Below are positions 1-11,550 of a stretch of DNA of 64,000 nt, in pieces. The stretch comes from Luzula sylvatica. Its lineage: Eukaryota; Streptophyta; Magnoliopsida; Poales; Juncaceae. Every line of letters begins with the position of its first letter. Positions within the stretch are counted from its first letter, which is position 1. The notes under the pieces were generated by a model. The model was not told the DNA's origin. It saw only the letters and a list, made by a program, of their open reading frames with translations, and ran no database searches. A program made the position numbers and the translations under genes. The stretch lies in contig OX326961.1 in the NCBI GenBank assembly GCA_946800325.1, positions 38,934,543 through 38,998,542 of the forward strand. The letters are read 5' to 3'.

Positions 1-91
1 CTCTCTTTCACCAACTTCAAGCTCCATTATCGCATCCAATCCCGAATATATCAAATTCCTAATCTGAAAATTAGTTCAAAAATTAAATTGA

Positions 92-462
92 ACCCCCGCT
101 GATCCAACCCCCCTCCCCCCACGCCCCACGCCCCTGATCCGACCCCCCTCCCCCCCCCCCCACGCCCCTGATCCCACCCCCCTCCCCCCCCACCCCCGCC
201 CCTGATCCAACCCCCCTCCCCCCACGCCCCTGATCCAACCCCCTCCCCCCCCCCGCCCCTGATCCAACCCCCCCTCCCCCCACGCCCCACCCCCTGATCC
301 AACCCCCCCCCCCCCGCCCCTGCCCACCATGCCCACCATGCCCCCCAGACCCCCCCACCCCCACGCCTCACGCCGCTGATCCAACCCCCCTCCTCCCCAC
401 GCCCCTCACCCCCCTGACCCTCCCCATCATGCCCCCCAAACCCCCCACCCCCACGCTAAATA
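92..462. repeat. C-rich minisatellite
   Basis: Imperfect tandem units of about 25-30 bp, each a GATCCAACCCC-type start followed by long C tracts and CACGCCCC. The plus strand is almost free of G outside the GATC boxes. Open frames across it are Gly/Trp-rich low-complexity artefacts and are not annotated. Confidence 0.9.
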
Positions 463-770
463 AGCTGAAATTAACTCTAAATAACGCTAATTTGCTGAAA
501 ATTCCTGAAATTGGATAAAAAAAAACCCTAATTTGCTGAAATTGGACAAAGCAAACCCCTAATTTGCTGAAATTCGACAAAACAAAACCCTAATTTGCTG
601 AAATTGGACAAAAAAAACCCTAATTTGCTGAAAATTGCTCACATTAACCCTAATTTGCTGTTTTTTGTTTAAAAGTAACCCTAATTTGCTGTTTTTGGGC
701 TGAAATTAACCCTAATTTACTGAAAATAACCTTAATTTACTGAAAATAACCCTAATTCGAATGCCGTTAA
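463..770. repeat. Tandem CCCTAATTTGCTGAAA-type repeat
   Basis: About ten degenerate units of roughly 25-30 bp built on CCCTAATTTGCTGAAATTGG, often followed by ACAAA. The CCCTAA part looks telomere-like, but the period is much longer than a telomeric 7-mer, so it is an interspersed minisatellite. It lies inside the same terminal block as the C-rich repeat and may belong to a MULE-like element ending near 1478. Confidence 0.8.
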
Positions 771-932
771 CCCTAATTTCAATGTCATTAATCCTAATTG
801 GACCGAAATTAACCCTAACATCGAGAAAAAACAAAGAGGAAGAGAGAGGATCAAGAGAAATTAACCCGAACAGCGAGCGAGAGAGAGAGAGGGAGAGAGA
901 AAGCTTCGAAAAGGAAGAGAGTTCATCACGCG

Positions 933-934
<2 letters not shown>

Positions 935-996
<62 letters not shown>
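935..996. repeat. (AG)n microsatellite
   Basis: A pure AG dinucleotide run of about 31 units, set in a wider GA-rich stretch (830-1140). Arg/Glu and Ser/Leu reading frames over it are artefacts. A TC run at 63765-63784 holds the equivalent place in the inverted edge element at the other end of the window. Confidence 0.97.
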
Positions 997-997
<1 letters not shown>

Positions 998-1319
998 AAA
1001 AGAGAGTGGAGCTAACCTCACGAGAGAGTCCAGAGAGCGAGAGCGCGAGAGAGAGATGAGTGGAGCTTGGTGTCGTCAATGGAGACAATGGCGAGAGTTG
1101 ACCATGGCGAGAGTTCACGCTGAGAGAGAGAGACGGGGTGAGAGAGGGGTTAAAATAAGGTTAATGGGTTTGGGTTTAAAATAAGATTAATGGGTTTGGG
1201 TTTTAATATTGGGTTTGGGTTTAATTAGTGATTAATGAATCTAATTAAATGAGTTAATGGATGTGTAATTTTTTAATTTAAATTTTGCCATGTCAGCACT
1301 AAAATTATCTAAAAAATTA

Positions 1320-1478
1320 CCACGTCATCACTTAACTGCTGACTGGGCAGTTAACTGATGGAAGAGACAAAAGTGAGCAAAATCGAGAATTCAGGAGGCA
1401 AAATGAACAAAATTAAAGTTTGGGGGCAACTTGCACTTTTTGGTACAGTTCAGGAGGCAAAAAGTGAGTTTTTTTCTA
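1320..1478 (-). mobile_element. MULE-like terminal region, left-window copy
   Basis: Read on the minus strand, this stretch has the order TTTTTGCCTCCTGAACTG, TGCCCCCAAACTT, TTTTGTTCATTTTGCC. The same order is found on the plus strand at 63545-63680. Inside both copies lie GGGTTTGGGTTTAA-type sequence and a GA/TC microsatellite. I infer the right end of one element whose body runs off the left edge of the window. The other end and its target duplication are not visible, so the superfamily is uncertain. Confidence 0.5.
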
Positions 1479-2129
1479 TTTTTTATTGATGTGTGTGCGA
1501 TTCATTAACATAATTGTGTCAGATAATCAGCTCTATACTACATAGTACATACTAACATAGTCCCGGATAACTAGAAAACAAATAATACGAAACTAAAGAG
1601 AAGATATAAGTAATTATTTGGATTTCTTCGCATTTAGGATTCTCAAAGATTGTTGTTCTTAGTGGACGAATCTTATCCATGATAGTTGGCACAAAATTAT
1701 GCAAGTGTTTGTAGTTTTAGTGAAATTAATGATTAATGATTAATGATTTGATTAGTGTACAAGCATAACACAACGACGGACACGAAATATAATTTTTCAT
1801 ATAATTAGTGTACTCGATAGACCGATGGTTGATACTAATCATACAAAAAGTATTTTTGAATCTAAATTTCTATATAATTCATGGTTTCATCGAGCAAAAG
1901 GAAATTTTATCATTTATCACCTTATACCATTTCATTGTATTACATGAAAAAAAAAAACTCATCAAGAGAAACTTTGTTCTTCTCTTCTCCATTACATAAA
2001 CTCTCCATAATTTTGCCTATTAACAATTGATCAGAAAAGGACAACTCCAGTTTTGCTGGTTGCCTTTCATAATAGAACTCAAAACAAAACATAATTTTAT
2101 TGATATCTTTTTTATCTCCCATTATTATT
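1479..2129. other. AT-rich spacer downstream of the ATL gene
   Basis: No coding frame with protein-like composition and no clear repeat. It contains the 3' flank of the minus-strand ATL gene. Confidence 0.6.
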
Positions 2130-3251
2130 TCACAATGGAAGAACGGAGCTTCTCGATCGCCCATTTCTAGAGAAGAAGAAAACCATGCTACTACTAGATG
2201 ACAAGGATCTTCCCATTTCAAAATGACCCGTTTGGGTCGGTACCTTTTCCAACTCCTTGAAACCCTCTTCTCCCGCAACTCTATCACTCATACCGGTACC
2301 AGTACCGGTACCAGTACCGGTACAGTTACCGGCACTGGTTTCTGGTATTGTGAGAACAACATGTGAAGACATAAATGGGGAGTCGACAGAAGCTGAACGA
2401 TACCGAACAAGGTGTGGTTCTCTCTCCTCAGATTCACTCCGTACCGGTGATTCGGATGTAGAAGTATCAGATCCAGAATCTGAGAGAGGAATTTCATCGA
2501 ACACCTCCTCTTCAAGCTCATTCCTCTCTTCATTCCTCAATTGTAGATCCGAACCTTCATCACTGGACTCGCTAGATTCGCTCTCCATCTCTGAATTCTC
2601 GTCTACAGCTATAGCACCAAAGGTTTCTGACGTGGCCTCACCAGCTGTACCGGCACCGACGATACTGACCAGTGGATCAATCACATGGGCCCGGCATAGA
2701 GGGCAATTCACATGGGCCCGAAGCCAAGTGTCGATACACGGCACGTGAAATGCATGGCCACACTTGGGTAAGAGCCGCACCAAATCTCCATCACTGAAAT
2801 CACCAAGACATACTGCACAATCAGCCGCACCAAGTAAGCCCGTATCAGATCTGTACTCAGTCACAGCAATGGATTCAATCGCCGCCTCGTCCAATCCGAC
2901 GGTACGGATGTACCAGACGTGGTGGATCGGGTCGTCAATGGGATCGATACCACCAGCATCCGAAGGAAAAGAGGGAGTCGGTACCAGGAGGGCCCTGGCC
3001 GCGCGGCGACGTCGCCATCGACGGTGGAAGAACAAGAGGAAGGCCAACGCGATTACAGAAAGAAGAAAAAAGCCGACGAGGATAGTTGAGGCGAGCAGAG
3101 CATGGCTTGCTAGACCGTTCCTGTGCGCGTACTGTAGGGGAGGAGGTGAAGGAGGCGGAGGAGGTGGGGGAGGTGGTGGAGGAGGAGGAGGAGGAGAAGG
3201 GGGATGGGGGTACAAGTAATAGGTAGAGAGGATCCGACGGTGGGGAGCCAT
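2130..3251 (-). CDS. ATL-type RING-H2 E3 ubiquitin ligase
   Basis: An intronless frame of 373 residues. Residues 15-39 are a proline run; residues 51-75 are a hydrophobic helix followed by an arginine-rich stop-transfer segment. A GLDE motif (the ATL GLD box) is at 119-122. The RING-H2 domain at 145-186 has the spacing C-x2-C-x15-C-x1-H-x2-H-x2-C-x10-C-x2-C, with the family Trp after the sixth ligand (CIDTW). The acidic, Ser-rich C-terminal half is typical of longer ATLs and probably recruits substrates. Membrane-anchored ATLs transfer ubiquitin from E2 enzymes to target proteins, often in defence or carbon/nitrogen signalling; the target here is unknown. A GGTACC/AGTACC microsatellite at about 2288-2335 encodes a Gly-Thr repeat, so its length may vary between alleles. 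The first ATG fits the family layout. Confidence 0.93.
   Translation of the reverse strand: MAPHRRILSTYYLYPHPPSPPPPPPPPPPPPPPPSPPPLQYAHRNGLASHALLASTILVGFFLLSVIALAFLLFFHRRWRRRRAARALLVPTPSFPSDAGGIDPIDDPIHHVWYIRTVGLDEAAIESIAVTEYRSDTGLLGAADCAVCLGDFSDGDLVRLLPKCGHAFHVPCIDTWLRAHVNCPLCRAHVIDPLVSIVGAGTAGEATSETFGAIAVDENSEMESESSESSDEGSDLQLRNEERNELEEEVFDEIPLSDSGSDTSTSESPVRSESEEREPHLVRYRSASVDSPFMSSHVVLTIPETSAGNCTGTGTGTGTGMSDRVAGEEGFKELEKVPTQTGHFEMGRSLSSSSSMVFFFSRNGRSRSSVLPL
2288..2335. repeat. Coding microsatellite, hexamer ACCGGT/ACCAGT type
   Basis: Alternating ACCGGTACCAGT units inside the ATL gene, read as Gly-Thr repeats on the minus strand. The hexanucleotide period keeps the frame when the copy number changes. 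Confidence 0.8.
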
Positions 3252-4658
3252 AGCCGGAAAGGATTAAAGGAGATAATAAGGTTGTGGAAAGGCGGCGGAG
3301 AGGAGGGTTGTAGACATGATCGGAGGGGAAATTGGATAAAAGTCGTCGGTAGGTGGTTTAGTGGTGAAGGTTTGGAAAGTCAAAAGCAACGAAAGGGGGA
3401 TGGATTAGGTTTAGGAAGAGTAATTGGGGTACTGTATTTGGGGGAGGGTAATTGCTCCCGCTTCTCTTCTGGCGAACTCGTTTATTTTAGAGAAAATATA
3501 TTATGACTCCCAATTTCATCACATTCGTGTTGTAAATGACGATAAACGATATGATATGGTCGATCATCGTTTTTATATTTTATCGTAAAACGATAGTAAA
3601 ATTATTAAAAAAACAGTAAAAGAACGATCGTTTAAATCGATAATATATTATAGCAATTATAATTAAAATTAATAAAAAGATAAACTAAAAAGTAATAATT
3701 TTAATTTTCAAATTCAAATTTAACATAAACGAATATTTAAAATTAAAAATAGCGTACGAATAAAACATGTCGAATCAACATCCAACGACATAAACATATT
3801 ATATAATTAAAAATATAAATCCAAACAAATAATAAATAATAAAATCATTAAAATTATTTAATGTCAAATATGTAGAAGTTGATTCATTGTTGTGAATAAA
3901 AAGATAGCAGTCATTGTCGCAAATGAAACCGAGCCGTCGCCATCATTTCGTCAATCGTAAAGAAGAACTAAAGAAGCGATAATCCCTATCCTTGTGGTGA
4001 AGATGAAGAATGTCGTGAAGATGAAGAAGAACTGAAGCGGAGACTCGGTGAAGAAGAAGCCATTTGACTGAGAAAAATAACTGCGCCAAAAAATTAAAAA
4101 AATTCGGGCCCAAAATAATTAGAAATAATCCGTATTTAAAACGAGTTAAAAACGTTTTTCGATAAAAAAAAATGGCCAAAACGGTTAAAAGACGTTGGAC
4201 CGTTTTTTGAAACGTTTTTGAAAAACGGTACGATCTTCCACCGTAACACTTTTTTGACTATTTTCGATGTTTTTTACAACACCGCACCTCTCACCTCAAC
4301 ATCAACAACATCCTTGACGAATAGACAAATTGGGATTACTTGGGTTGATTAACATTCAAATTAAGGTTAATTGACACGTGCATCATATATAACCCCATAG
4401 TACAGAGAAAGAGCTCATTTGTGGTGACTCCATATTTTTCAAAAAAATTCCAAAATCGGGTTAATACCTTTAATTACACACGACATTAACGATTAATGCA
4501 TAATTAGTAAAATTATATTATGTAATTAAGGTCATTTCCAATTAACCATTAAAAATTAGCATTAACAGTTAACAATAATGCATTAATAGTTTTAATTAAA
4601 ATTGTTAATTGAGATTTGGGAAAGTTTCTGAAAATTGAGGAGTATCGTGAAGTTTATC
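3252..4658. other. Intergenic region upstream of the ATL gene
   Basis: The first 250 bases are purine-rich on the plus strand and would hold the 5' UTR and promoter of the ATL gene. The rest is AT-rich with no supportable gene. ACGATCG/CGATCGT-like words recur near 3540-3640, but no bounded element could be defined. Confidence 0.5.
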
Positions 4659-4661
4659 TTA

Positions 4662-4901
4662 GTACCCGTTCGGCAACACATGAAATAACGAAAGAGTGGA
4701 AGAGTGGGAGAATAACTAAATTAATATTTTTTTATTGGGAAGGACGAGAGAGAGAAAGAGAAAAACCCATCTATTCCATCTTCCACTTCTTCCATGAAAT
4801 AAAGTTAAATTATTTTATTTCATTTTTTTCATCCTTGTTCGACGGAAAAAAAATTATTTCTTCCACTATTTCATTCTAATTTCACGTTATCGAACGAGTC
4901 C
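4662..4901. mobile_element. Harbinger-like MITE, copy 1
   Basis: A 240-bp non-coding element flanked on both sides by TTA. The left end GTACCCGTTCGGCAACAC and the inverted right end GGACTCGTTCGATAACGT pair as terminal inverted repeats. A 3-bp TTA duplication fits PIF/Harbinger (Tourist-type) MITEs. Related ends occur at 27071-28726 and 47099-47410. Confidence 0.75.
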
Positions 4902-5182
4902 TTAGAAAATATTCCGTAGAGATTTTGCTTGCCAGTTGTTTTACATGATTATATATTTGTTAATAATATTTTATATCTTTATTAAAATATCATATATTTT
5001 AGTTGCATGTCATATTTGTTAATAATATTTCACGCTATACACAATATTTTAAAATAAATAACAAGTGTCGTCACTTGGTTGGTGATGGACGGGCCGACAT
5101 CTTTTTACTAGTTTGAAAAGATCATTATCCAAACCAAACCCGGTCCAATTACACTCTCTAATAGTTGATTTACTCCGTAGTA

Positions 5183-5266
5183 ATGTTTTGGAGGTTAAAC
5201 TATGTGCTTGTTGCCTTAGCTTTGACCATCTATCCTATTTACCAGCGACTACGAAAGCCCAAAGGA
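5183..5266 (+). pseudogene. Stray copy of exon 5 of the 8850-11022 membrane-protein gene
   Basis: This block matches 9808-9890 closely and still reads as the transmembrane segment (YVLVALALTIYPIYQRLRK). No other exon is recognisable nearby. The splice donor seen after the parent exon (GAAG-GTACG) is replaced by AAAG-GAAAA. It is best read as a relic of a lost tandem paralogue or a captured exon. Confidence 0.8.
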
Positions 5267-5904
5267 AAAACGATAAACCAAAGTGTCCTACTTATATAAA
5301 TACATTATTCCTAGCCTTTCTCTCTTTAACTATTCACTCAAATTATTCTAAAAAAAACAAAAGAGAGATAGCCATTGTTAGAATTCTAATTTCCTCAAGA
5401 TAATCTAGAGATCAAATAATTTATCTTTAAAATCTTCGAAGCAAGTTCACAACTCGTGACCAAATCTGTTAGGTCACATTCTAGGTCTTCTTAGCATTTC
5501 CGTGTTAAATTAGCAATTCATTCTTTGTGAAAGCCTAATACACATTGATAGAACGTTGTAAATCGATTTTGGATAACTCGTCAATTTGGTTTGTTTGGTA
5601 TTGGTTTTCTTTGTTAATTACTTTCCTCACTTTTTCAATTAATAATTAAGTAACAACGCATCACATAACTGAATATTGTTAAAAGTCTTAAGCCATTATT
5701 ATTACTTATTCACCCTCTTGTAGGTTATTTAGAAAACAAACAGATAAATCATATTTATTTGAACAATTTTTATTATTTTATCTTCAATTTTTTTCAAAAG
5801 CAAAGTATTTTTATTTGTATTTTGCGGTTTTTGAAAAATTATTTTTTGTTTTTGTTTTTTTAAGATAGTTTTATTCAGGTAATCTGTTTAAAACATGTTC
5901 AACG

Positions 5905-6887
5905 TGTTGGGTATCGGCGTCACTACCAAGCCCCGCGCAGCGGATTGAGGAGCCTGGTCCGACCCGATCCCGAAGACCACGTCACCGATCCAATCGTACA
6001 AATCCTATCTACATGCAACTACCTATGAATTTAACTCTTAATTCATAGAGAATCATACCGCGTGAATTGATCACGGAGACGGGTTGACCGCGTAGTTGAT
6101 TTGCTCGCCTCGATTCGACACTTTGCTCGAAGCTCCGATTTGTCGAATACAACCGGATTTCTTTCCGGTTTGCCCTTCGACCTTCCTCGAACGCGCTCTC
6201 GTTAGATCACAGCAAAGGCTTCAGCTGAAACATCTCTACTCGTATCCACCGTGAGATTCGCCTCTCGGTTATGTGTGATTCCCCTAAAATCGCCGTAAAC
6301 TTGCTCAATCTCAATCACACTTTCTCTCTTTCTTTTACTTGTCTAACAAGAATAATATGTCTGCAAGAATGCCAGGAAGTAGGAAAGGAGACAGCCATGA
6401 TCTTATAATCAAGGCTGAATTAATAGGGCATTAATGAGTATTCTTAAGAAAAACTGCTAATCCAAAATTTTGATCACAGTCCGCCATGACGCACAATAGT
6501 CCGTCATGACGCACTAGTCATGATTACTGATATAGCCATTATCTCTATAGTCCGTCAAGACTGACCATACAGTCCGTCATGACGCGCCTCCGTCATGACT
6601 GACTCACAGTCCGTCATGACGCATACTCACAGAATGGTACACAGAATCACCTTTGGCCCGTCATGACGGACCAACCAGTCCGTCATGACGGATTGTATAT
6701 ATTTCTGTGTAATCTTCAGGAAAACCCTCTAGTCCATCGACGGACAACCAGTCCGTCACGACGGATTATGTGTTTTCTGTCAGATTTGCACAATTTTATT
6801 GTGCATCCAATCGTTTCGACGAACGCGTACGTTCGTCTACCCTCATGTGTACAATCTACTAGTTGATCTATAACTGTATTTCCTTCA
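5905..6887 (-). mobile_element. Solo LTR 1 (Copia-like), duplication CAACG
   Basis: A 983-bp block bounded by CAACG at 5900-5904 and 6888-6892. On the minus strand it starts TGAAGGAAATACAGTT and ends GATACCCAACA, giving TG...CA ends. No internal coding region or second LTR is attached, so it is a solo LTR left by recombination between two LTRs. About ten palindromes of the TCCGTCATGACGGA type lie at about 6478-6775. It is similar along much of its length to the LTRs at 38969, 43627 and 55549. Confidence 0.95.
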
Positions 6888-7185
6888 CAACGATGCATTA
6901 ATTCAGTCAAATAACTTATTTTCCAAATTTAGAAATTTAAATCTGATTAATTATGGACGGCGATAAACAAACTTGTTAGATATATTAAATCTATTAACGA
7001 TGTGTGAAACGACGGATTTCCCCCCTCTTATCATATATATAGTGATAAAAATTAAATGGTCATAATTTACCATTAGTATTTAATTCGGGTACTGAAATAA
7101 TCATGCACTGGATTCTTTGGGAATGTATAATATCATCACTCAAACTGTAATATATTGGAGTAATCGGATGGACAAGTGTTAATTA

Positions 7186-8239
7186 GGGCTTGTTTGAATG
7201 AGTAGTAATCTCTAGTTTGGTGTAGGAATAGTAAATGTTTCCCAAATTTTTACTAGTGCATGTTTGGATACTACTTAGGATTTGATTGAGGAATTTCAAG
7301 TTAATGAACCTCTAGGATATTTTGAATACAAAATAGTCAAAACTCAAAACACAGCTTTTTGTTATGTATTTTGTAGTAATTTTTTTGGAACTCATGAAAC
7401 CAATATGTTATTAATGTAGAGCAACCAACATCATGCATATTATTAAATAATATCGATAGACTTCATATTATATTATATTGAATTGTATTATGTCACATTA
7501 TATCGTATCATTTTTATTATATTGTAGTGCATTGCATTATATTAATTATATTATATTAACATATTATATTATTGTTATAATATTATCATATTACATTATG
7601 TCAAATCATACTATATAAATATTATATTATATTTTAATTTACTACATTATATTATATTAGATTATAGTATATTATAGTATATTATAATATAATATTTTTA
7701 TTTTGGAATAAATTACGTTTTATTATATTACATTAAATATATTATTTTTAAATATCATAATATATTAGATTAAATACATTATTTTAAATATTATAATATA
7801 TTACAATAAATATATTATTTAAATATTATAATATATTATATTATATTGTATTGTATTATATTATATTAATTTGAATTAAATTAAATTAGTATATTATATT
7901 ATATTATATTATGCTTTACTACATTATACAATATTATATCATATTGTATTAAATTATATTATATTATATTATGTTAGGTTATGCTATATTTAATTATTAT
8001 ATTATATCATATCATATTATACTATACTATATTATAAAATATCATATTATATTATATTAAATAAAATTATATTATATTATATAAAATAATACAAGTAATT
8101 TTTTTGAAATAATACTTCCATAAAATTTACATCCAAACATATAACTTTTTATACCCTATATGATTTCAGTTTTGAAAATTCCAATCCCTAAAAATTAACT
8201 CTCCTATACTAGAAAAACCTAATGTATCCAAACAAGCCC
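7186..8239. mobile_element. Terminal-inverted-repeat element stuffed with TATTATA repeats
   Basis: A 1054-bp element flanked by TAATTA on both sides (7180-7185 and 8240-8245). Its ends are GGGCTTGTTTGAATG and, inverted, GGGCTTGTTTGGATA; a second inner pair (TGTTTGGATA at 7261 against its complement at 8131) extends the homology. The middle (about 7450-8090) is almost only degenerate TATTATA sequence and encodes nothing. The ends resemble common plant Tourist/hAT-like MITEs; the palindromic flank leaves the superfamily open. Confidence 0.75.
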
Positions 8240-8849
8240 TAATTAGTTCAAAACATCAAGAAGTCCAAAAAATAAATAAATAAACAAATAAATAACATGT
8301 TTAAATAGTGGGTAATTTTCAGTAACTTAAAAAAAAAAAAAATAATGACATGTTTAAGTATTAAATAAATAATAATTAAAACATCAACAAGTACAAAAAA
8401 AGCTACTAAACTTTGATATAATTTTATTTACAAAACAATATTTTTGTCTCCATTATTGCTGTTGATTCGCATAAATATATTATATTCAACTTGAAAAATA
8501 AAAAACAAAGCATATAATTATTGGGGTTAATAACCGTTCTTCAATTGAATATTTTATTCCGAATCTAATAAACAATAACGTGGCAAACTTTTATACTTAA
8601 CTTTATATTATTTTACAACTAGGAGAAATTAAAAAAAATGTTTTTTCCAAACAAAATGTTTTTTTAATTAGTTCAAAACAAGCACGTCTAGCTAGAGAGG
8701 CTTATCATCTGGCAATCTTCCAAATTTCAACTCATTCCCCCTTCATCTCTTTGACCAAAATTCATGAATTCATTCTCCTCCATCTAATCCATGCAAAATC
8801 TTAATTCTCCTTGTACATAATTTGTCTTCTTCTCGCCATTGCTTCGACA
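8240..8849. promoter_or_regulatory. 5' flank of the seven-exon membrane-protein gene
   Basis: AT-rich to about 8690, then a CT-rich leader (8730-8849) such as is common in plant 5' UTRs, leading to the ATG at 8850. No certain TATA box was assigned. Confidence 0.4.
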
Positions 8850-11022
8850 ATGGGTACATTATTAGATGCAGAAAAAGCTAATCAAGGAGGAGATATAGAG
8901 TATGTAATTCTAACTTTCCATGCAAATTAATAGTTTCGATCTTCGTTTAGTATAGTAATTAATTAAATATTTGCGGATTATATAATTGATCTAGCTACTA
9001 ATTTTATGATGTAGGACTGGCCAAGCAAAACCTGATACTGCTAAAAAAGCTTATTTAGGAGATATAGAGTAAGTAATCATCATTCATATCAGGTTTTCAA
9101 TGTTAATTAGGTCTTCAAATAAGCAATTTATATTCGATCAAGTTACTTGAATTGATATTTGATCGCATAAATACAGGACCGGTCGTGTCGCTGCAGAATT
9201 AGTTAGGCAACTCACTCGCTCGCGCTCTAAAGACTTTCATAGAAGTATTTCAAAGTACATATTTCTTCTACATGATATCAATTGTAAACAGTAACGATAT
9301 ATTGTTTATATATTTGCATTTTTTATGTTGATAATTAGGGCGTGGGATCTACCTGCAAATCCTGAAAAAGATGCATTGGTTGAATCGACGAATCCCCAAG
9401 GAATTTTTGGCAGAATGGGAGAACTTTTATCTAATATGCCTGAATGGTAATGAAGAAATAAATAATTACATGCAAATAAATATTCCTGAGTTTCACTTCC
9501 TGCACTTTCATTTCATAATCCTTCTCCATCTTCTTCTTTCCTTCTTTGTTCCTGCGAAAGCATAACATCTGAAACTAAGTTTATAAACTACAAATAAATT
9601 ATATTGTTGTATTTATAGATTAACATGCAGCTTCTCACATGCAATTATTTATTTGGATAAGACATTATTACATGTCATACTAATTCTTATCCATACATAC
9701 TTATACACTACTTATTAAAATACTAACATAAAAACATTAATTTAATTTAATTTTGCATTTATAAATTAATTCGAAGAATAGTATATAATGATTTAATCCT
9801 TAATGATGTTTTGAAGGCTAAAATATGTGCTTGGTGCCTTAGCTTTCACCATCTATCCTCTTTACCAGCGACTACGAAAGGCCGAAGGTACGATTTTCTT
9901 AATTATCCCTCTACCTACTATTATTAGTAACCGGTGAATTATACCATAATTCAAGAACTTGATAAATTACTAATTTCAGTGACACACACACATATTGTTT
10001 GATCCAAAGTTGAAACATGGAAATGAGTATTATTGTTAAGTAACGCTAAAACAAATTAGGGGGCTTCTATCATACACCCATTTTCTTATCATACATCCAT
10101 TTCCAAGTGTATTTGGAGTAATTATCCATTTATGAATATTTAAGGTAAGATATCAAATATATTTATCAATTAATGTTTAACTAAATTGGAATTTTTTGTT
10201 GTTCATTTAAACAAAAATCTTCATAAAAAATAAATTTTATGATACATCCTTTTACAAATATAATTAATTGCTAAAATACCCAAAATACCCTTGTAAAAGG
10301 GTGTATGATATAACTCTCCAACAAATTATACCTGAAATGGGGGGTAATTTAGTTAATATAATTTGCAGTGTGTTAGTGAGAGAAAATTCGTTGAAGTGGT
10401 ATGGAGGATTAGATGATAATATAGTTAGGAGTCAGGAGGTGTAACTGAGCGATAAGTTGACATCTAATTGATGAACAATTATTCACATCTTTGAACTAAT
10501 AAGATCAATCAACAACCAAAAAATCAATTTATATATAATCCCCATTAATTAATGAGGTTCAAACTGTTATTTATATAATAAATCAGATGATATAGAGGAT
10601 TCCGTAACAACGCTACTACAAGTCGTGGAGAGGGTGGCTGAGGTTACTAATAAGCTGGCTAATGACCTCGCTGATATTCTTCCTAACGACACTAAATTAA
10701 AAGTTGCTGTAAAAACCGTCGGAGCAATTGCCGGCAAGGTAGACAAAGATGCCGAAACAGCTCAAGCCTTCCTTAAAATGGTCATTTCTTCTCCGTTATC
10801 TCTTACATTCAACTCAAAATGGTTATATTTAACGATAGTAGATTATTTTAATTGTTAAAGTAGTTTAGATATATATTTGATCAATTTTTGTAATGAAACT
10901 TCTAGGTAGACGAATTAGGCGATGACTTCGACGAATATGTAAATCCTTTCATTCAGGTTGGAGATTTGTTCATGAAAGAAAAGATTGGAGACAAAAAGTT
11001 ACTTACAAATGCAAAATTGTGA
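8850..11022 (+). CDS. Unrecognised one-pass membrane protein, seven exons
   Basis: Exons inferred from GT-AG sites and phase: 8850-8899, 9015-9068, 9177-9254, 9339-9446, 9817-9887, 10587-10780, 10906-11022. The phases agree at every junction and give 223 residues. The N-terminal part is polar and repeats the word GDIETG across the exon 1/2 and 2/3 joins. A hydrophobic helix in exon 5 (VLGALAFTIYPLYQRLRK) is the only membrane segment. Exon 6 encodes an amphipathic acidic helix (EDSVTTLLQVVERVAEV and on), then LPNDTKLKVAVKTVGAIAGK. The donor of exon 6 is GTCATT, a weaker site than the others. I do not recognise the family by name and give no function. A MULE-like MITE lies in intron 5, and a lone copy of exon 5 lies 3.5 kb upstream. 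Confidence 0.8.
10059..10320. mobile_element. MULE-like MITE inside intron 5, duplication AACAAATTA
   Basis: A 262-bp element with perfect 9-bp direct flanks AACAAATTA (10050-10058, 10321-10329). The ends GGGGGCTTCTATCATACACC and, inverted, GGAGAGTTATATCATACACC match. A 9-bp duplication is the mark of Mutator-like elements. Related copies sit in intron 2 of the NB-LRR gene at 51090-51317 and 51905-52136. Confidence 0.9.
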
Positions 11023-11550
11023 TTTTCATGAAGTAAATTTTGCAAATGAACTATCTGCACATTACCAGTACTTTTTTCGAAACCCGGAGAAACTTATTTT
11101 GCTATACAAGAGTTGATTGAAGGATATACAAGCATAATTGGTGTGATTTTGTATTTAAATATTGATTCAGATGAATTTACTACTTTAAAATTTACTTATT
11201 GTTTCAAATATGTAATTAATTTTATGTGAATAATTTGAAGTTGTTTATAGTTCAATGATTTGAAACTTGAAAAAATATTGCAATCAGCTCGGATATTTGT
11301 CTGATACAAAATGAAGTTTAACAAGAAATTTGTCTACATTTTTTACTAATGTTTTTCTTTGTATTAAGTATACACTGTTCAATATTTTTTTTTTTTTTTT
11401 TTGAAAAAGTAGAAGCGAAGCTTCTTTTTGATATATTAGCGCAAGTTTAATACATCGTTTTGATTTTACATGATAATGTAAAAAAGGACCTTAAGAGAAA
11501 CTAAAAAAATAAAATTGAGAAGTGAGAGAAGCTATTTCCTAAATCGGCAA

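Noticed and set aside
51..384. Gly/Trp-rich frames in the first 400 bases
   Set aside because: Low-complexity translations of the C-rich minisatellite.
10377..10444. Extra exon between exons 5 and 6 of the 8850 gene
   Set aside because: It has possible splice sites, but it would bring a stop or break the phase. Direct joining of 9887 to 10587 keeps the frame.
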